DNA from: JAFMIT01 sp044341215
Lineage (GTDB): Bacteria; Actinomycetota; Actinomycetes; S36-B12; UBA5976
Length of the DNA stretch: 14,873 bases
NCBI GenBank assembly: GCA_044341215.1
Contig: JBIISC010000023.1
Location: forward strand, 1-14,873
Direction of reading: 5' to 3'
Under the pieces are notes generated by a model. It was not told the origin of the DNA. It saw nothing but the letters and a program-made list of their open reading frames with translations, and did not search any database. How positions within the stretch are numbered: position 1 is the first letter of the stretch; the number at the start of each line of letters is the position of its first letter. The translations under genes and the position numbers were made by a program. Shown here piece after piece: positions 13,087 through 14,873 of the stretch.

Positions 13087-14715
13087 CTATTTAGCCTTGC
13101 AGCTGGTTCCAGCTGGTGGCACTGTTCCATTTACCAGATATTCAACTGCCAGATTATCTAGACACTTGATGCCACTAAATAGTTGTGCGTGACCAGAACC
13201 TTCATAAACCACAAGTGGTGACTCGAGGTCAGCCGCAACACCTTGCGACCAAGCAAATGGGGTTGCAGTGTCTCCCCGCGATCCAATGATTAGAAATTGC
13301 GAACCACTTGTATTTGTGTATGGCTTTGGCTTCTTTGGTGGATCTACAATCTTGTCATCTTCAAAAGCGCGCCATGTCCAGTAACAACCTGGTTCAGTTT
13401 CATCAGCAGGTTCAAAGTCGTAAATGTCGCGAAACTTGGTTGCAAATGGATCTGCAGCTTCAAGTTTAGCTGTGTCGCTATCGCGCTCCGCTTTAGTTTT
13501 GGTATCGCGACTGTCCACATCAAGACAATTAACAATCGTCAAGATGTCATACGAGTTGTCTCGTTCTAAAGTGTTTCCGTCATAACCATCCATGATCAAA
13601 CCCCAGAATTCGAAATATGACATATCGAAATTGCTCGCTTGCTTCATTGCTGTTCGGAAAATTGAATAAACCTCATCTGTTGGGTAATAGCCAAGTAGAT
13701 CTAGTCCGTGCAAAATGAAGTATGCAGATAAGCCGTTGCCGCGTTTGAAGAAATTCTTGTTCTTCAAATCAGCGACGTAACCTTTTGCTCCGCCCTTAAG
13801 CACAGCATCACGCAGGTCAATCAAAACTTGTTCAACTTCTGCTCGAGTATCACCAGGGCATTTCGGATCGGTAGCACAACGATCGAACAATTTGGTGCGA
13901 GCTTTTGCAAAAGCTTTAGTCTGTTCTACTTGATCTTTAATCTCGTCGGTGCTTGATGCAACCGGACTATCTAGCACCATTCGGCCAGCTTGTTTTGGGA
14001 AAGTTGAAATATAGACCGCAGCGATTGTGGTTCCATATGAATGTCCTACGAAATTTAAATCATCTTTAGGCGTAAAAATCTTGCGCATCAATTCCAAGTC
14101 CTGCACAACATTTGTTGTGGTCATTGCCCACCAAGTTGGATTGTTGTCAATGCAAACTTGGTAGTACTCGTCCATTGCAACTTTGTCTTCATCGGCTTGT
14201 GCTTGATTTTCGTAGTCGAAATAATATTCATAATAAGAACGCAAATCTAAATCGTCATCACACTTCACCTGCGATGATGCGCCAACTCCTCGCGGATCGA
14301 ATCCAATCACGTCGAATGAATCGCGAATCGTTTGTGGGAATGCAACAGTTTGGACGTAATCCAATCCTGATTGTCCAGGTCCACCTGGATTTGAAAACAT
14401 AGTGCCAACTTTGTCGCTGGTAGGACCCGAAGCTGGATCTTTCATCAAAGTTAATTTGAGGTCTTGGCTATTTAGATCTGGTTCGTATGAAATAGGAACG
14501 ATAATTTCAGCACACAGCACATCGTCTTTTTTAAATCCAGAATCCAAGTAGTCAGATTGCGCGAAAAGCTTCTTCTTACATTCTTCCCAAGTAACTGTCT
14601 GCTTGGTGTACTTATCCATCCAATTGGCATTTGTCGCCGGTGCGCATCCGCTGAGTAACAGCACTGCCAGTCCGACCAGGATTAGAAGCTTTTTCACTAT
14701 ATTCCCCAATTTCAT
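13087..14715 (-). CDS. secreted lipoprotein alpha/beta hydrolase, tripeptidyl-aminopeptidase type
   Basis: 542-aa exported serine hydrolase resembling Streptomyces tripeptidyl aminopeptidase (TAP, SlpD/SlpE), likely releasing small peptides outside the cytoplasmic membrane. A lipoprotein signal peptide ends in LLSGC (Cys24), so it is probably membrane-anchored. The oxyanion segment FSNPGGPGQSG is at 107-117; IGFDPRGVGAS at 137-147; the nucleophile elbow VGHSYGT gives Ser226; GDTATP gives Asp482; and GSGHAQ gives His509. The TAP-like C-terminal domain follows the usual pattern, ending NGTVPPAGTSC. A cap domain occupies about 240-450. The ATG at 14715 has no clear ribosome site; a GTG at 14697 with GGGGA 5 nt upstream also gives a normal signal peptide (KKLLILVGLAVLLLSGC), so the start is uncertain by six codons. 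Peptidase versus ester or amide hydrolase specificity is not settled. Confidence 0.9.
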   Translation of the reverse strand: MKLGNIVKKLLILVGLAVLLLSGCAPATNANWMDKYTKQTVTWEECKKKLFAQSDYLDSGFKKDDVLCAEIIVPISYEPDLNSQDLKLTLMKDPASGPTSDKVGTMFSNPGGPGQSGLDYVQTVAFPQTIRDSFDVIGFDPRGVGASSQVKCDDDLDLRSYYEYYFDYENQAQADEDKVAMDEYYQVCIDNNPTWWAMTTTNVVQDLELMRKIFTPKDDLNFVGHSYGTTIAAVYISTFPKQAGRMVLDSPVASSTDEIKDQVEQTKAFAKARTKLFDRCATDPKCPGDTRAEVEQVLIDLRDAVLKGGAKGYVADLKNKNFFKRGNGLSAYFILHGLDLLGYYPTDEVYSIFRTAMKQASNFDMSYFEFWGLIMDGYDGNTLERDNSYDILTIVNCLDVDSRDTKTKAERDSDTAKLEAADPFATKFRDIYDFEPADETEPGCYWTWRAFEDDKIVDPPKKPKPYTNTSGSQFLIIGSRGDTATPFAWSQGVAADLESPLVVYEGSGHAQLFSGIKCLDNLAVEYLVNGTVPPAGTSCKAK

Positions 14716-14873
14716 TATTGTGCGGTTTTCCGCTCAATCTTGCCCCACACTAGCGAAAGCGCTCATTTATGAGGGGTCTAGAGGGCTCTGAATGTGCGAA
14801 AGCGTTGCAGTTAAGTTCCACAATTAGTGGCATTGAGGTTACATCTAAAGGAATTCTGCATTTTTGTTCATGT
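14716..14873. other. intergenic end of window, no gene supported
   Basis: This should hold the hydrolase promoter and, on the plus strand, the upstream region of a gene outside the window. A 4-bp hairpin GCGG/CCGC lies about 10 nt before the hydrolase ATG. I see no convincing promoter on either strand; plus-strand TTGAGG with CTGCAT 17 nt on is a weak candidate. Confidence 0.3.

Overview
The window is a housekeeping stretch of an actinobacterial chromosome. Gene content and order place it there: rpmG, two MaoC-type dehydratase genes similar to hadA and hadB, murB, an aspartate aminotransferase, tRNA-Trp, then secE-nusG-rplK-rplA-rplJ-rplL-rpoB. This is close to the arrangement known in Mycobacterium and Streptomyces. 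Base composition looks moderate by eye (not computed), intergenic gaps are short and L33 is the four-cysteine form. That fits a small-genome aquatic actinobacterium of the Nanopelagicales (acI) type, but the assignment to that group is inference.

Layout. Positions 1-7270 are all on the minus strand: rpoB (its 3' end lies outside the window), a 370-base gap with an rplL terminator and a probable rpoB promoter, rplL, rplJ, an rplJ leader that looks like an L10-type attenuator, rplA, rplK, nusG, secE and tRNA-Trp. From 7442 to 8650 a PLP aminotransferase lies on the plus strand and converges on murB. Positions 8704-11379 hold a compact minus-strand operon hadA-like, hadB-like, glycosyltransferase-like, murB, with a good promoter candidate in front of hadA. 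Next, also on the minus strand, come rpmG with a perfect terminator, tRNA-Met and tRNA-Thr. A short-chain dehydrogenase (plus, 12077-13042) then converges on a secreted lipoprotein alpha/beta hydrolase of the tripeptidyl-aminopeptidase type (minus, 13087-14715). The last 158 bases hold no supported gene.

How the genes work together. The larger part makes the transcription and translation machinery: RNA polymerase beta, NusG, the L1 stalk, the L7/L12 stalk with its base (L10, L11), L33, three tRNAs and the SecE translocon subunit. The operon at 8704-11379 joins acyl dehydration with peptidoglycan precursor synthesis (MurB) and an apparent glycosyltransferase, so a cell-envelope theme is likely.

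I found no mobile element, CRISPR array, phage gene or defence system. The points of interest are small: an acidic NusG extension built partly on four exact 15-bp repeats, a similar acidic tail on L10, a layered control region ahead of rplJ, an isolated promoter and leader for rpoB, a glycosyltransferase-like protein with a degenerate DxD site, and three genes without a Shine-Dalgarno sequence whose start codons sit exactly 6 nt after a possible -10 box.
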